From Pogonophryne albipinna (Eukaryota > Chordata > Actinopteri > Perciformes > Artedidraconidae): DNA of 64,000 nucleotides. The stretch's first letter is position 1, and each line of letters begins with the position of its first letter. The stretch spans positions 40,536,230 through 40,600,229 of the forward strand of contig CM053250.1 in NCBI GenBank assembly GCA_028583405.1, written 5' to 3'. The notes under the pieces were generated by a model that saw nothing but the letters and a program-made list of their open reading frames with translations, made no database searches and was not told the DNA's origin. The position numbers and the translations under genes were made by a program. This document shows positions 1 through 38,830 of the stretch, in pieces.

Positions 1-228
1 AGTCAAACACACTCATACCTGCTTGGAATGACATTGAAAAAGTTACATTAAATAATAAATACAAATAAATTACAATAAAATGACTGTTGTTTAATCTTCA
101 CATTTTGTAATCATGTCTATAATTTTGAGCACCAAATTATTGAAAAGTATCGATAAGAGTATTGAAAAATACCGGTATCGATAAGCAGTATCGGTATCGA
201 TAAAATCCTAACGATACCCATCCCTAAC
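1..228. mobile_element. Right end of a hAT-like element (CCATCCCT terminus)
   Basis: Repeated CGATACCGGTATCGATA motifs end in ACGATACCCATCCCTA. The complementary AGGGATGGGTATCG end opens another element at 37960. The left part is outside the window. It cuts into a copy of the 645-1823 family at about 229. Confidence 0.45.
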
Positions 229-329
229 TGAGAGAGTCCTTTACTTCACCTGAGCTGAGGTTATCTGAGACTCTCAGTCTGACAGGAGAGAGTTCTCCCT
301 CCACCTTGTTGTTGAAAAAGCTCCTTATA

Positions 330-2655
330 CATACATGCCAACCTTTCCAAATCCAAAAGAGGTAGGTTTGCGCGCGGCAAATGTGCACGCCCAAATGAGG
401 TAATCAGAAGAAATGGAACCCCAGTAATTACATATATAAACCATGTTTAACATATATTGCATCATTTTATGCATTTTTCAGAAAAAGTGGTAGTTTGGTA
501 AACAGTGACATCAACGACATGGTTGGTCTGTAAAATGCCTGAAAAGTAAAAGAATGGGAGATAAATATCCCAAAGTCTCCACATTTTATTATATTTGTAA
601 TCTGTTTCTGGTCCTCTTTCAGTTGAGACAGTAGATGAAGGATGCAGAGGCGCGGGAAGGTATTTTGAGTGGGGGTGCTGAGGTGCTGGACTCCAGTGAA
701 CACTATTACGGGCACTATAGAGCACGCACAAAAGCACTCCCCACACGCAAACACACAGTACATCCGCGACTGTTACAATGAAGGCTCGATAATCAGCTCA
801 CGGCATATAGGCAGGGGTAAAGTGCTATTTTTTACGAGTGGGGAGCGGACCTCACCTCCTCTAGGGGGGTCCGGATGGATGCTCCCCCGGGAAGATTTTT
901 TTTAAATATGAAGTTAAAAGCATCAATCTAGTGCACTTTGAGAGCAACATTAAGAGATCTATGGATACATCTCTCAACACCCAGATGAAACACAACTGTA
1001 AGCAGATGTTCTTTTTCTTTATGGATATTTTACAAATCACTCCCCTTTCAAACTGTATTCTTGTTTTACTGCCATAGTATTTCATAACTGTTTTTCCTTT
1101 ATTCTCTTATTTTTTTTATAACGATAATGATCATATGAAGGTGTGCGGCGGAAATAATCTTTTGAATAATTTGTGACCAAACCGTTTGAGACCCACTGAG
1201 ATAACTTAGACTAAAGTTAACTATCTAAACACTCAGAGAGTCCTTTAGCTCACCTGAGCCTCTCAGTCTGAGAGGAGAGCTCTCCTCCAGCTTGTTGTGG
1301 AACAACAGCTCCGTATGTCCGTTAGTGCAGCTAGCTAACCAGATGCTAACAACGCGGTCCCTGCTGCTGGCACCGGTCCCTCTCTCTCTCTCTCTCTCTC
1401 TCCCTCTCCCTCTCCCTCTCTCTCCCTCTCCCTCTCTCACACACACTAAATGCGCTATTTCCGCACACACACAGGGCCGAGCTTGAATGACACAAGCACA
1501 CTTTTATTTCCATGCAACTCTCTGATTGGTCTGGTGTCTTGCCTCTGTTGCATTCACTGAACACGTGAAATTACATTTCTATCGTCCTCTCTAGTGTCAT
1601 GATGAGGTTCACGTAAAGCACGTTTAATGTATTATATTATGGAGGTAGAATTGTCCGGGGCTACAGAAAAAACATTCGGGGCAGGCCAAAATATTATTTT
1701 ACCAACAATGTGGAATTTATTGGCTACATATTACACAGATTATGCACAGCGGGAGCTCCGCACCCCCTGCCTGCCGCTAGGGGGTGCTGCAGCGCCCTCA
1801 GCACCCCCCTTCCCACGCCCATGGAAGGATGTGTCAGGATGTAGAACTCTTGTGTGAACATTGGATAAAGCCAGGTTCATATTCTTGTTTCATGTTGTTG
1901 ACATATTAGAGTCAAAGGTTTGCACAGAGCGAAATATCTGTGTTGCGCCATAAATCAGAAAATACTGCAAAAAAGTAATTTCCTGCATTTTTCTACTGAT
2001 AAAGTGTGATATAGATAATGTACAGGCTTTCAGATTGCTGTAACTCACTAAACAGAGACATTAACGACATGTTTGGTGTTGAAAAGTGAAAGAATGGGAG
2101 ATAAATATCACCAAATCTCAAAATTGTATTATATTTTTTGTGTGTTTGTGGTCCTCTTTCAGTTGAGACACTGTAGGTGAAGGATGCTTCAGGAAAAGAC
2201 CTAACACTGGAAGTCTTTCAGTCGCCAACATGTGTTTTCGAGACACAGATATTAACGGGGAAACCCTGCAGGACTCAAATGCCTCGTCTTTGTTCCCCAA
2301 AACTCATTTGGGAGTGATGACTGGTTATTATCAGACCCGGGGGACTGCGGCAGGCTGGCTTGACTGTGTTTTCCGAAGTGGAGGCTGGCTTGACCGCAGT
2401 CCTGGGGGTAACGTTGCCCTTCCTCTGCACGTTGTTTCTCTTTCAGAAACACAGAGGACTGTTTGTATGATGGGATCACAGACACGCTGCAATCGGTTTC
2501 CGCTAAAAGTCGAGTCCAGTGTCTGGAGTTTCATTTTATTTTTTATAATTTGGGAAGAACGAAATTCGGTAGGGAAAGCCAGCTAAATCGGTAGGCGGTA
2601 GAAACATGTCAAAAGCGGTAGACTACCGCCTAAATCGGTAGGGTTGGCAGGTATG
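330..2655. mobile_element. DNA element with CATACMTGCCAACC inverted ends, 6-bp TSD
   Basis: Left end CATACATGCCAACC; the complement of the right end is CATACCTGCCAACC. Flanked by CTTATA at 324-329 and 2656-2661. Related copies show the site unfilled (around 1310). An internal segment (490-640) recurs directly at 2044-2190. No coding frame of note. Contains the nested element 645-1823. The superfamily is not assigned. Confidence 0.65.
645..1823. mobile_element. Nested non-autonomous hAT element, 8-bp TSD
   Basis: Inverted ends CAGAGGCGCGGGAAGG and CATGGGCGTGGGAAGG (complement of right end). The 8-bp direct repeat GAAGGATG lies at 637-644 and 1824-1831; an 8-bp TSD is the hAT mark. Shares interior sequence with 40058-41469 and 11880-12400, including a CCCCCGGACCCCCCTAG-type module. 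Carries (CT)n at 1378-1438. No transposase. Confidence 0.75.
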
Positions 2656-2754
2656 CTTATATCCGTTAGCGTAGCTAGCACCAGATGCTAACCACAAACG
2701 ATCTCCGGAACCGGCGCGCGCTTGCTCGCGCACATACACAAAATGGCTTGTGCC

Positions 2755-4251
2755 CAGGCCCGGTTCTACGGGGGTGCATAAGGGTGCATTGCACCCTCAG
2801 TTGAGTCGTTATGCACCCTCATTTGAAAAATGAAAAGTGAAAAAAAAAAAAAGTGAAAAATATTACATATGTGACCCCGCTCTATCGAAATCAGTCGGAA
2901 GTCGCAACGGCTCATTTCAAAATAAACGTGGATTTACGTAAAAAACTATTTTTTCGGGGTTCCGGTGTTTTGTTTGATTTTAAACAAACAACGTCTTGGC
3001 TTTCAGAATATGAAACTTTTATTTCCAAAATCACACGATAAATACATTTTTGAAGCTTGTAAAGGGACTCGCAATCTGCTCTTCCGCAGCACCGCCCCCC
3101 CTCCCTCCGGCTGACATTATGAATGTAAGAGTATAGTAATCATAGATAACACGGCAGGGTCCGTTACAGTTTGTTTTCATCTGATTTCAATTAAACAAAG
3201 TCTTGCCTCTTTCCAACAGTGTATACAACTCAAAATGTGTCTTCGGGTCAATGCGACTCATTTCGATGGAGCAGGTCACATATATAATAATAATAATAGT
3301 AGTAATAATAATAATAAGAATAAGAAGAAGAATTTAGTTGAAATAAAATAAATTGGAATTGTGGTTAAATAACACTGCTGCATTTATTTGGTCAATTTAA
3401 ACGGTAAGTAACGTTATTATGTCAGGTGCGTGTGACCTGTGCTGCTGCGCGTTCGTCATCTGCAAGGTTCTTACAAAGCTATCAGTGTCAGTGATGGACA
3501 TCAGAAAATGGTTAAAACAACCAGCACTTATCGCCAGTAGTAACACTGTATCTACTGCAGGTAATAACAGTTCAGATCATGGGGACATTACGTTACCCGC
3601 GGCCACCGTCGTGGACAATAACGCCCGACTCGCCGGCTTTGCCCGCCTCGCCCACAGAGGCGGAGCAGCCGCAGCCGTCTTTGTTGCCCCAAACACCGCC
3701 ACCCCTCAGCGGCCCGCAAGTGCCAGAGGACCTCGGCAAAACAGAGCCTGCCCAGGTATATTTAAAAAAAAAAGTGCTCAACTCTCAAGGCTACTCATTT
3801 TGGAGCTCATGGTTTCAAAACAGAGATTGGCTGGAATATTCATGTAAAAATTATGCCATCTTCTGCTATGCATGTAGACATTTTGGTTCAAGTAAGTCAG
3901 ATGTCTTCACCACAACTGGCTACAATAACTGGCGCCATGCTCTTATAGGCTACGTGATAAGGGACTGGGAAGGCATGAATCAAGCAAAGAGCACATAGAT
4001 CCATAGATCTCTTAATTTTGCTCTCAAAGTGCACCAGATTGATGCTTTGAACTTCAATATTTTAAAAAAAAATCTTCCCGGGGGAGCATGCCCCCGGACC
4101 CCCCTAGAGGAGGTGAGGACCCTCCTAGAGGAGATGAGGACCCCCTAGAGGGTGTTAGGTCCACTCCCCACTTATAAAAATAGCACTTTACCACTGCACC
4201 CTCTCTAATCTCAGATGCACCCTGAGTCATTTTGTTCTGGAACCGGGCCTG
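2755..4251 (+). mobile_element. hAT element with zf-TTF transposase start, 8-bp TSD
   Basis: Inverted ends CAGGCCCGGTTCT and CAGGCCCGGTTCC (complement of right end). The 8-bp TSD CTTGTGCC lies at 2747-2754 and 4252-4259. Contains the first part of a transposase gene (3494-4000), then an inverted fragment of the neighbouring repeat family (about 4000-4190), then its own right end: an internally deleted, chimeric copy. Confidence 0.8.
3494..4000 (+). pseudogene. hAT transposase N-terminal part with zf-TTF domain
   Basis: Starts MDIRKWLKQPA, a usual opening for TTF-type hAT transposases. After a frame change near 3570-3590 it reads FWSSWFQNRDWLEYSCK, AIFCYACRHFGS and VFTTTGYNNWRHAL, the zf-TTF domain with its CxxC pair. 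The RNase H-like catalytic core is missing, replaced by repeat sequence from about 4000. Not able to encode an active transposase. Confidence 0.75.
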
Positions 4252-4460
4252 CTTGTGCCACACACACACAGAGCAGAGCTTGAATGAAACACAGAGACCC
4301 AGAAGTAGGCTACTTGTAGTGTACTGTAGCATATTATTTTTAAATCAATCCTTTTTCAAATTATGAATTTCACACACAAAAAAAAAAGACATACGTTTCT
4401 TGGGGGTGCTTAGGGGGTGCTATGGCTATCCTGGGGGGTGCTTCAGCAGATGCTAATATT

Positions 4461-4995
4461 TCCCCTAAAAAAAGACTATAACAAAGCCCTCTGTCCCAAT
4501 GGTATGCATGCACCAGTAGTCTACATGCTTTGTAAAAGCAACTACAGTAGCCTACGTAGCCTCTTTTTAATCTATTGAAGTTGTACCAGTGATGTTACAT
4601 CAGCCGAGCCATACATTGACTTGCACAGGATCTCAACCAATATCCAGTTATCCTAGCCAAAGAACACACCATCATATTTATTGGTTATTTGAGGCTTCGG
4701 ATGTGAAAATAAAAATACTGCTGAAAATCAAATCAAAGTGGTTTGGCAAATAAGATGACATACAAATTACAGCACTTCAATAAAACCGTTTTTTTCTATC
4801 AATTTAAATGTTTTCTTTAATGTGTGCATCATCAACAGGTTTAAGTGTCCAGAACATGGTGATTAAAGGAATCATTAATTAATATAAGGATTAGATGATC
4901 GTCTTTAGTCATCAAGGCATCGACATGTCTAAATCTATACATTTATTTGAAATTGTCACAATGTTAAAGAGTTATACTTTGAGGTTCAGTATCTA
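4461..4995. other. No recognisable feature
   Basis: AT-rich, no coding frame or inverted ends recognised. Presumably the region downstream of the SLC12A gene. Confidence 0.4.
4942..4947 (-). terminator. Candidate poly(A) signal of the SLC12A gene
   Basis: AATAAA on the minus strand about 295 bp after the stop codon, past the Tc1-type MITE in the presumed 3' UTR. Confidence 0.35.
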
Positions 4996-5218
4996 CAGCT
5001 CTTGAAAAAATGAAGAGACCACTCCAAATGTTTCTTAAATCTCAATCTCTGCAGCCAATCCATGTCAGTGACTGTTGAATTCCAAAACAGAAAAATGTTG
5101 TCAGTAGTTTATAGAATAAAATTAAAAAAAAATGTTCATTGTACTCAAGCACATACCTATATGTAAAACCAGAGAAACTGATAATGCTGCAGTGGTCTCT
5201 TATTGTTTTCCAGAGCTG
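4996..5218. mobile_element. Tc1/mariner-type MITE in the presumed 3' UTR
   Basis: Inverted ends of about 28 bp: CAGCTCTTGAAAAAATGAAG at left, and the complement of the right end reads CAGCTCTGGAAAACAATAAG. Both run on into AGACCACT. The element is flanked by TA at 4994-4995 and 5219-5220. No coding capacity. It ends 22 bp from the SLC12A stop codon. Confidence 0.75.
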
Positions 5219-5240
5219 TATACTGTTCTCATGGAGACAT

Positions 5241-33075
<27,835 letters not shown>

Positions 33076-33077
33076 CT

Positions 33078-35690
33078 GAACATGGGCACAGAGTTACTGA
33101 CACCAGTAAGACTCGACTACTGTAATGGTGTCTTCACAGGTCTCACTAAAAAATCTATTAGAAAGCTGCAGCTGATTCAGAACGCCGCTGCTCGAGTCCT
33201 CACTAACACTAAGAAAGTGGATCACATCACTCCTGTTCTGAAGTCTTTACACTGGCTTCCTGTGTGTCAAAGAATAGATTTCAAAATACTGCTGCTGGTT
33301 TATAAAGCACTGAATGGTTTAGGCCCAAAATACATTTCTGACCTCCTGCTAAATTATGAACCACCCCAACACATTCTCATTCCCAACGCGGCCTATGTTG
33401 ACGTTATGTCAGGGTCCCTGTCGTCACTTTCCAACGCAAGGGGGGGGGGCCTTTAGCGTCGAACTTTCGGGGATGTCCATAGACTTCTATAGAGCTCCCT
33501 GAACGTATGTAGTAGACGAGTTGAGATCGCAGAGAAATGCTCTCCGCAGATCCATTCTCACAGCGTTTATCAACCTTTTTCTTACTCAATATCAAGCCAC
33601 ACTTGTTTTTTTTACTTCTTTATTTTAATTGAATAATGTAGGACTTTTGTTGCCGTCAGTTATGGGGAGAGTAGGGGCTCAGAATACTGACATCTGTATT
33701 GTTTCATCGTTTTTTACTTCTAATTTTGTATTCTCTTCTAAACCACACACTGTTATTTACTCAACAATAAGACACAATTATCCTTGTGTTTATTTATTTG
33801 TTTGATTGTATAATGTCGGACTTTTGGAGTCCGTCAGGACCGAGGGTCGGAGCAGCTCATAGTAGTTGCTTTAGAGAATTTTACACCCGGAAGTAAGTAT
33901 TCTCTTGGCTTTGCTTGAAAAAACCTACAAACCCTGTGATAGTCCTCAAGCTCTGTGATTGGATGTTTGAGTGTGCGCCGAGGGTTACGCTGAGCGTCAA
34001 ACAGCACTTTGAAATGGGATGGAACCACGGCAGACTGTCCAAAACTGGATTTGAACGGGTCCACCCCCCCCCCCCCCCTTGATAAGCCTGAAACATGCAC
34101 TTGTCAAGGTTCAGAGGCACATTTTGCAAATATGGCAGTAGCCATCGATCAGCTTAAGATAAGATATACTTTATTGATCCCAAGTTGGAAACATTTGCGT
34201 TACATCAGCATGTGTAACAGTTGTAAATATGCAGTGGTGTTTATTTGTAAATCATTTAGTATAATCACACAAATTCTGTGTTTTATATTTAATAATTCTG
34301 TGTTCTTTATTTATTGATTGTTCAATACCTGACAAGGTCGGAGATGAAAAAGGTTGGAGATGAAGAACTTGGGTCGCAGGTTCCTCAACAGTGCATTACA
34401 AGACATCTATCAATATGTGTGTACCTCCACCATTAAACTGTCGTATTCTGCACATTTCTTATACTATCTACATACATCTTATAAGAGTATAATATGTATA
34501 ATATCAGTTAAAATAAGTGCTTCAACATAGTTAACATTGCAGGAAAGTTGATTGTCAAGTTCCAAAACAAACCATGCAATATATTAGACGTTAAGTATTT
34601 TGTCAGGCTTAATATTTATACCCCCAAAGCTTTTTTCTTATTCAAAAGAAGACCTTAACCTAAAGTATTCTTTAATGTTTGAATAAAGCCTTATTAGTTT
34701 GTCTGTTTTGCACATCCTCTTATCAGGCAATAAACTGTTTTATTGTAGAGATCACTACAGCTTCTTGATATTTTCATCTATATTTCTATCATTGACCTTC
34801 TACTTTCCCCTTATTTTGTATGTACTCTTAATATGTTTATGTTTTCATCAAATATAACATATCAACAAAAAAATTCAATAACGTGCTTTAACCACTAGGC
34901 GGGTTAAAAAAACTGTCAAGTTTACAGTGTTAACACACTGTTTCCAGTTTAGTTTATGATGGATGTATTTTGTTATCCACACATATATTGTTATTATATT
35001 TGTAACACCAAATCGACAGAAAAGATGGTCTTAACATGACCCAGTGGTCTATAGTTAATAAAATATATATTATCAAACATAATATTTAAATGAACTCTTA
35101 TTTTGAAAATACAGCTTTCTGTGTTCGAATGAGCTGCTCCGACCCTCGGTCCTGACGGACTCCAAAAGTGCGACATTATACAATCAAACAAATAAATAAA
35201 CACAAGGATAATTATGTCTTATTGTTGAGTAAATAAAAGTGTGTGGTTTAGAAGAGAATACAAAATTAAAAGGAAAAAACGATGAAACAATACAAATTTC
35301 AGTATTCTGAGCCCCTACTCTCCCCATAACTGACGGCAACAAAAGTCCGACATTATACAAAATAAAGAAGTAAAAACAATAAGTGTGGCTTGATATTGAG
35401 TTAGAAAAAGGTTGATAAACGCTGTGAGAATGGATCTGCGGAGAGCATTTCTCTGTGATCTCAACTAGTCTATTACATACGTTCAGGGAGCTCTATGCAA
35501 GTCAATGGGACTCCCTGATAGTTGAATATCGACGCTAAAGGGCCCCCACTGCGTTTGCTAGTGACGCCAAGGGATCCTGACATAACGTCAACATAGGCCG
35601 AGTTGGGAGTGAGAATGTGTTGACCACCCAGAACTCTCAGGTCTTCTGGGTCTGCTTTCTGTCCCCAGAGTCAGAACTAAACGTGGTAAA
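33078..35690 (+). pseudogene. L2-type LINE reverse-transcriptase fragment split by a foldback element
   Basis: 33110-33366 reads DYCNGVFTGLTKKSIRKLQL, IQNAAARVLTNTKKVDHITP, VLKSLHWLPV and LLNYEPP, C-terminal RT of an L2-like LINE. The text resumes at 35623-35690 (CCACCCAGAACTCTCAGGTC). 5' truncated. It begins within about 35 bp of the acceptor of the first seen SLC12A exon. Confidence 0.75.
33367..35622. mobile_element. Second foldback element with about 0.5-kb inverted arms
   Basis: Arms 33367-33862 and 35118-35622 are inverted copies. Ends are CAACACATTCTCATTCCCAA and the complement of TTGGGAGTGAGAATGTGTTG. Flanking ACCACCC occurs on both sides, a TSD of about 8 bp. The spacer holds a reversed LINE tail (34155-34195) and a C run at 34065-34078. 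No transposase seen. Confidence 0.75.
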
Positions 35691-36442
35691 GTATGTTTTG
35701 GTCATTGGATTTTCTTTTCACAAAAGGATATTCAAAAACAAAAAACGAGTGGATATTTAATTTTCGTTTGGAAATTGAAAAAATAAAATTGAAATTAAAG
35801 GTGTTTTTCTTTATCATGGTCAAAAAGGGATTTACTAAACTTAAAAAACGGGATGATTTTCATTGTCTACTTCTCAAAACGAAAAATAAAACCACTAGTA
35901 AATAGAAACGAAAAAAACAAAAACGTTTTTTCATAGTCTGCTACCGGAAGTTGTCTCACAAAATAAGATCGCAGATGAGGACGGACCTGTGATGGCCGTG
36001 ATTCGGGGTTCCGTGGTCAAATCAGCCCGCGCCTAAAACATGATATTTATAACTCTGGACATTTTTGTCCAAATGGTTCATTTTTCACATTTCATTTGGC
36101 AATAACTTTGGTTGTGTTACTGCAAATGGCATGATTTTTTGTAACAAGGCTATATTCTCGATATATTTTGGAATTCCAATTAAAATGTTTATAAAAAATG
36201 GACTACCCTAAATGACCATTCGGGACAAAAATTTCCACTGCCAAAAGGTTTGATAAAAACATTATATTAAAATATTTTTTCACCACTTTGTTGGGTTCAA
36301 TCTTAAAGCAACTTCAGCCCAAATCAAGAAATACCAAATATTTAATCATTTTCACGATTTTAACCCTTTAAATGCCATTTTTAAGACATGAATTCACTGT
36401 TGTTTTTCATGATAGAAACAGAGAAAATGTGTTATTTTCCTA
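35691..36442. other. AT-rich, nothing recognised
   Basis: No coding or element ends recognised between the LINE fragment and the foldback arm. Confidence 0.4.
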
Positions 36443-37462
36443 TTGGCTTAGATATATCTCATAATGATTTATGTGAACATAAAAATAATTTGTGTGTAAA
36501 TATGTGATTTGTAAATGTAAAACACCATCCACAAATGCATTTAAAAGATTTGCAAACTCACAAATAAATGTGCAAATGTAAAACAGATCTGAATACGCAA
36601 AAATATCTTTACAAATAATAAAAAGATCTTTGAATATCTCTTTAACATTTACAACTTTTGATCAGGCATTTGTGAATCCATTTTGTATTTGTCTACCAAA
36701 AATGTGCTTGTGGATCTCACATCTCTGCTTGTGGATGGTCTTTTTACACACACAGAATTTTGAGACAACCTTTCCGCCGGTCTCGGCTAAAATCTACTCG
36801 TGTCACTTGGGGCCCTTCTCACTTCTCTTATTTTTCATTTCCTCGCTCCTCGGTCTCGGTCTCACCGGAAGTTGATTTGTCTGCACCATCTTGAGTACCG
36901 TCCCAATGGCCTTATTTTTGCCGGAGGAGCGAGGAGCGATAATGGAGGAGCTATAATCGAGGAACCACCAGACCATCCTTCGATGTCGTGAGGGACGCAA
37001 GGAATCCATTTAACCGAAGTGAGAAGGGCCCTTGGTTATTTTCGGAAAACACGTGATGGCCGGCTGAAGACGACATTTCCGCAAGGTTTTCAAAGTAAGA
37101 GCATGATGTTTTTGTATTATAATGAACAGCGGAACATTAGATGCATTCTTTATCACCATCATCATCATGTTATAGTGATACAGTTAGTTTGTGTTAGTTT
37201 ATTGGTTCAATAGAGCATATATCGAGCACATTCGTATGCATTGATGTTGAAGTAGCCTACATGCTACGCCACTTTCGGGTCCCGGGGAGCTACAGCAGCG
37301 AAGCAGCCCAGATAAAACTCTTTCTTCATTGTTTTTTGTGTATTCAGTCAAGCGGGTCAAAGTTACAAAGCACTTCACATGTTATTAATCGGCCTAGTTT
37401 TACTTTACCAGTGCAGTGGTAAGGTAATCTGTAGAAAAGCACCGTATTTAGGTTAGCCTACA
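36443..37462. mobile_element. Single arm of the 26461-28324 foldback family
   Basis: Starts TGGCTTAGATATATCTCATA and follows the arm through CACCATCCACAAATGCATTT, the CATCATC tract and CGGGTCAAAGTTACAAAGCA. Interrupted by the small element 36811-37030. The opposite arm is missing. Confidence 0.75.
36811..37030. mobile_element. 220-bp MITE, GGCCCTTCTCACTTC ends, 5-bp TSD
   Basis: Inverted ends GGCCCTTCTCACTTC / GAAGTGAGAAGGGCC, flanked by CTTGG at 36806-36810 and 37031-37035. The uninterrupted arm sequence at 26887 shows the empty site. Non-coding. Confidence 0.75.
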
Positions 37463-37464
37463 TA

Positions 37465-37958
37465 CACTGAACAAAAATATAAATGCAACACTTTTGTTTT
37501 TGCTCCCATTTTTCACGAGATGAACTCAAAGATCTAAAACATTTTTTATATACACAAAACAACCATTTCTCTCAAATATTGTTCACAAATCTGAAAAAAT
37601 CTGTGATAGTGAGCACTTCTCCTTTGCCGAGATAATCCATCCCACCTCACAGGTGTGGCATATCAAGATGCTGATTAGACAGCATGATTATTGCACAGGT
37701 GTGCCTTAGGCTGGCCACAATAAAAGGCCACTCTGAAACGTGCATTTTTGCTTTATTGGGGGGGTCTGGGGTGGTCCGAAAACCAGTCAGTATCTGGTGT
37801 GAGGGGTAGGATTAGGGTTAGGGGTAGGGTTAGGGTAATGTTGTGAATTGAGTGGCCCATGGTGGTGGTGGGGTTATGGTATGGGCAGGCGTATGTTATG
37901 GACGACGAACACAGGCCACTCGGCCTCAGAATGTGTGTAAAACTGACATCCACATGAC
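37465..37958. mobile_element. Truncated Tc1/mariner-type element
   Basis: Opens CACTGAACAAAAATATAAAT then GCAACACTTTTGTTTTTGCT after a TA, a well known fish Tc1-type end. Includes a short telomere-like run (GGGTTAGGGGTAGGGTTAGG, about 37813-37832). Cut off at the right by the hAT-like element at 37960. Confidence 0.65.
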
Positions 37959-37959
37959 G

Positions 37960-38830
37960 AGGGATGGGTATCGTTAAGGTTTTAACGGTACTACTACTTT
38001 TATCGATAGCGCTTATCAACCCGGTCCTTTAACGGTACTCTTATCGGTTATTTTGGAGAAAAAAATAAGGTAAACTAACTAAACAAATTGTGAACAAAAC
38101 TAACATTGCTTTTTATTTAAATTAAATACATGATATTTCACATCATAAAAAACAACAATGTTTTAACAAATCATATTAAATAATCTGATGACAGAATTGT
38201 AAACAGAATAGCTGAAACTTTAACAAAATAAATAACTCAGTTACCTCTAATCATTAACCCATGTTTGTATAATGTAGTTAACTCTGTGTGTTGCTGCTAG
38301 CATACATAACACCTGACGTGGAAACGTTACTCGTGGATGGGGCTACAGAGCTGCTAGAAAGACAGTCGAACCCGGTGCATTCCTCCGTCTGAATGTGGAG
38401 CACTTTTGCAATTTTTTTTGACAAATTGCTCGTGTTACCGCCCTTACATGCTAAACTCTTATTGCACTTTTGGTAACTCGTATTGTCAACATCGACACGG
38501 CTATAGTTTAACCACACCTCGGAGCGCGTTCTCTCCGCCATCTCCTCCGTGTGTGTGTTGCTGCATGTAGCAGCTGCGTGTGTGTAAACTGCCTCGCCCC
38601 CTCGCACACAGACGGGGGAGAGAGATCTCTTGTCTGGATTGGAAAGATCTAAAATACTAAAAATAATCAGACGCATTTTGCTGTCTTTTTGCATATTAGA
38701 AACGGAGTTGGCGACACTTAAACTGCAATGTAATGTTTGTGTAGCAATAATACATACGACATATATCGGGGGCCACAGGTTGTTTATCCTTGACAGTCGC
38801 ACAGTGGGCACACACTGAGTGTTTTCATAT
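37960..38830 (-). mobile_element. hAT element remnant, AGGGATGGGTATCG end
   Basis: Left end AGGGATGGGTATCGTTAAGG with GATA/TATCG motifs, the complement of the terminus at 228. Contains a transposase N-terminus on the minus strand. Right end not identified. Confidence 0.5.
38279..38541 (-). pseudogene. hAT transposase N-terminus with decayed BED finger
   Basis: Starts MAERTRSEVW, continues YQKCNKSLACKGGNTSNLSK then VLHIQTEE. This is the BED zinc-finger layout of hAT transposases (W, then Cys pair, GGNTSNL, His pair), but the first Cys is Tyr and the first His is Lys, so the finger is probably dead. The catalytic region is missing. Confidence 0.65.

Larger units (their letters stand above)
229..4460 (+). 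mobile_element. Interrupted host copy of a hAT-like family, split by two later insertions
   Basis: Pieces at 229-329, 2656-2754 and 4252-4460 line up in order with an uninterrupted stretch in the 645-1823 copy and with the reverse complement of 40058-41469 (CTCAGTCTGA, CCGTTAG...GCTAGC, CACACACAGAGC...GAGCTTGAATGA). The gaps between pieces are exactly elements 330-2655 and 2755-4251. Confidence 0.6.

Noticed and set aside
35691..35905. Lysine-rich open frame
   Set aside because: Low-complexity AT-rich sequence next to a LINE fragment; no domain, and the composition explains the open frame.
37803..37836. Telomere repeat
   Set aside because: Only about five imperfect TTAGGG-like units inside a Tc1-type fragment; too short and degenerate for a telomere or a convincing interstitial one.
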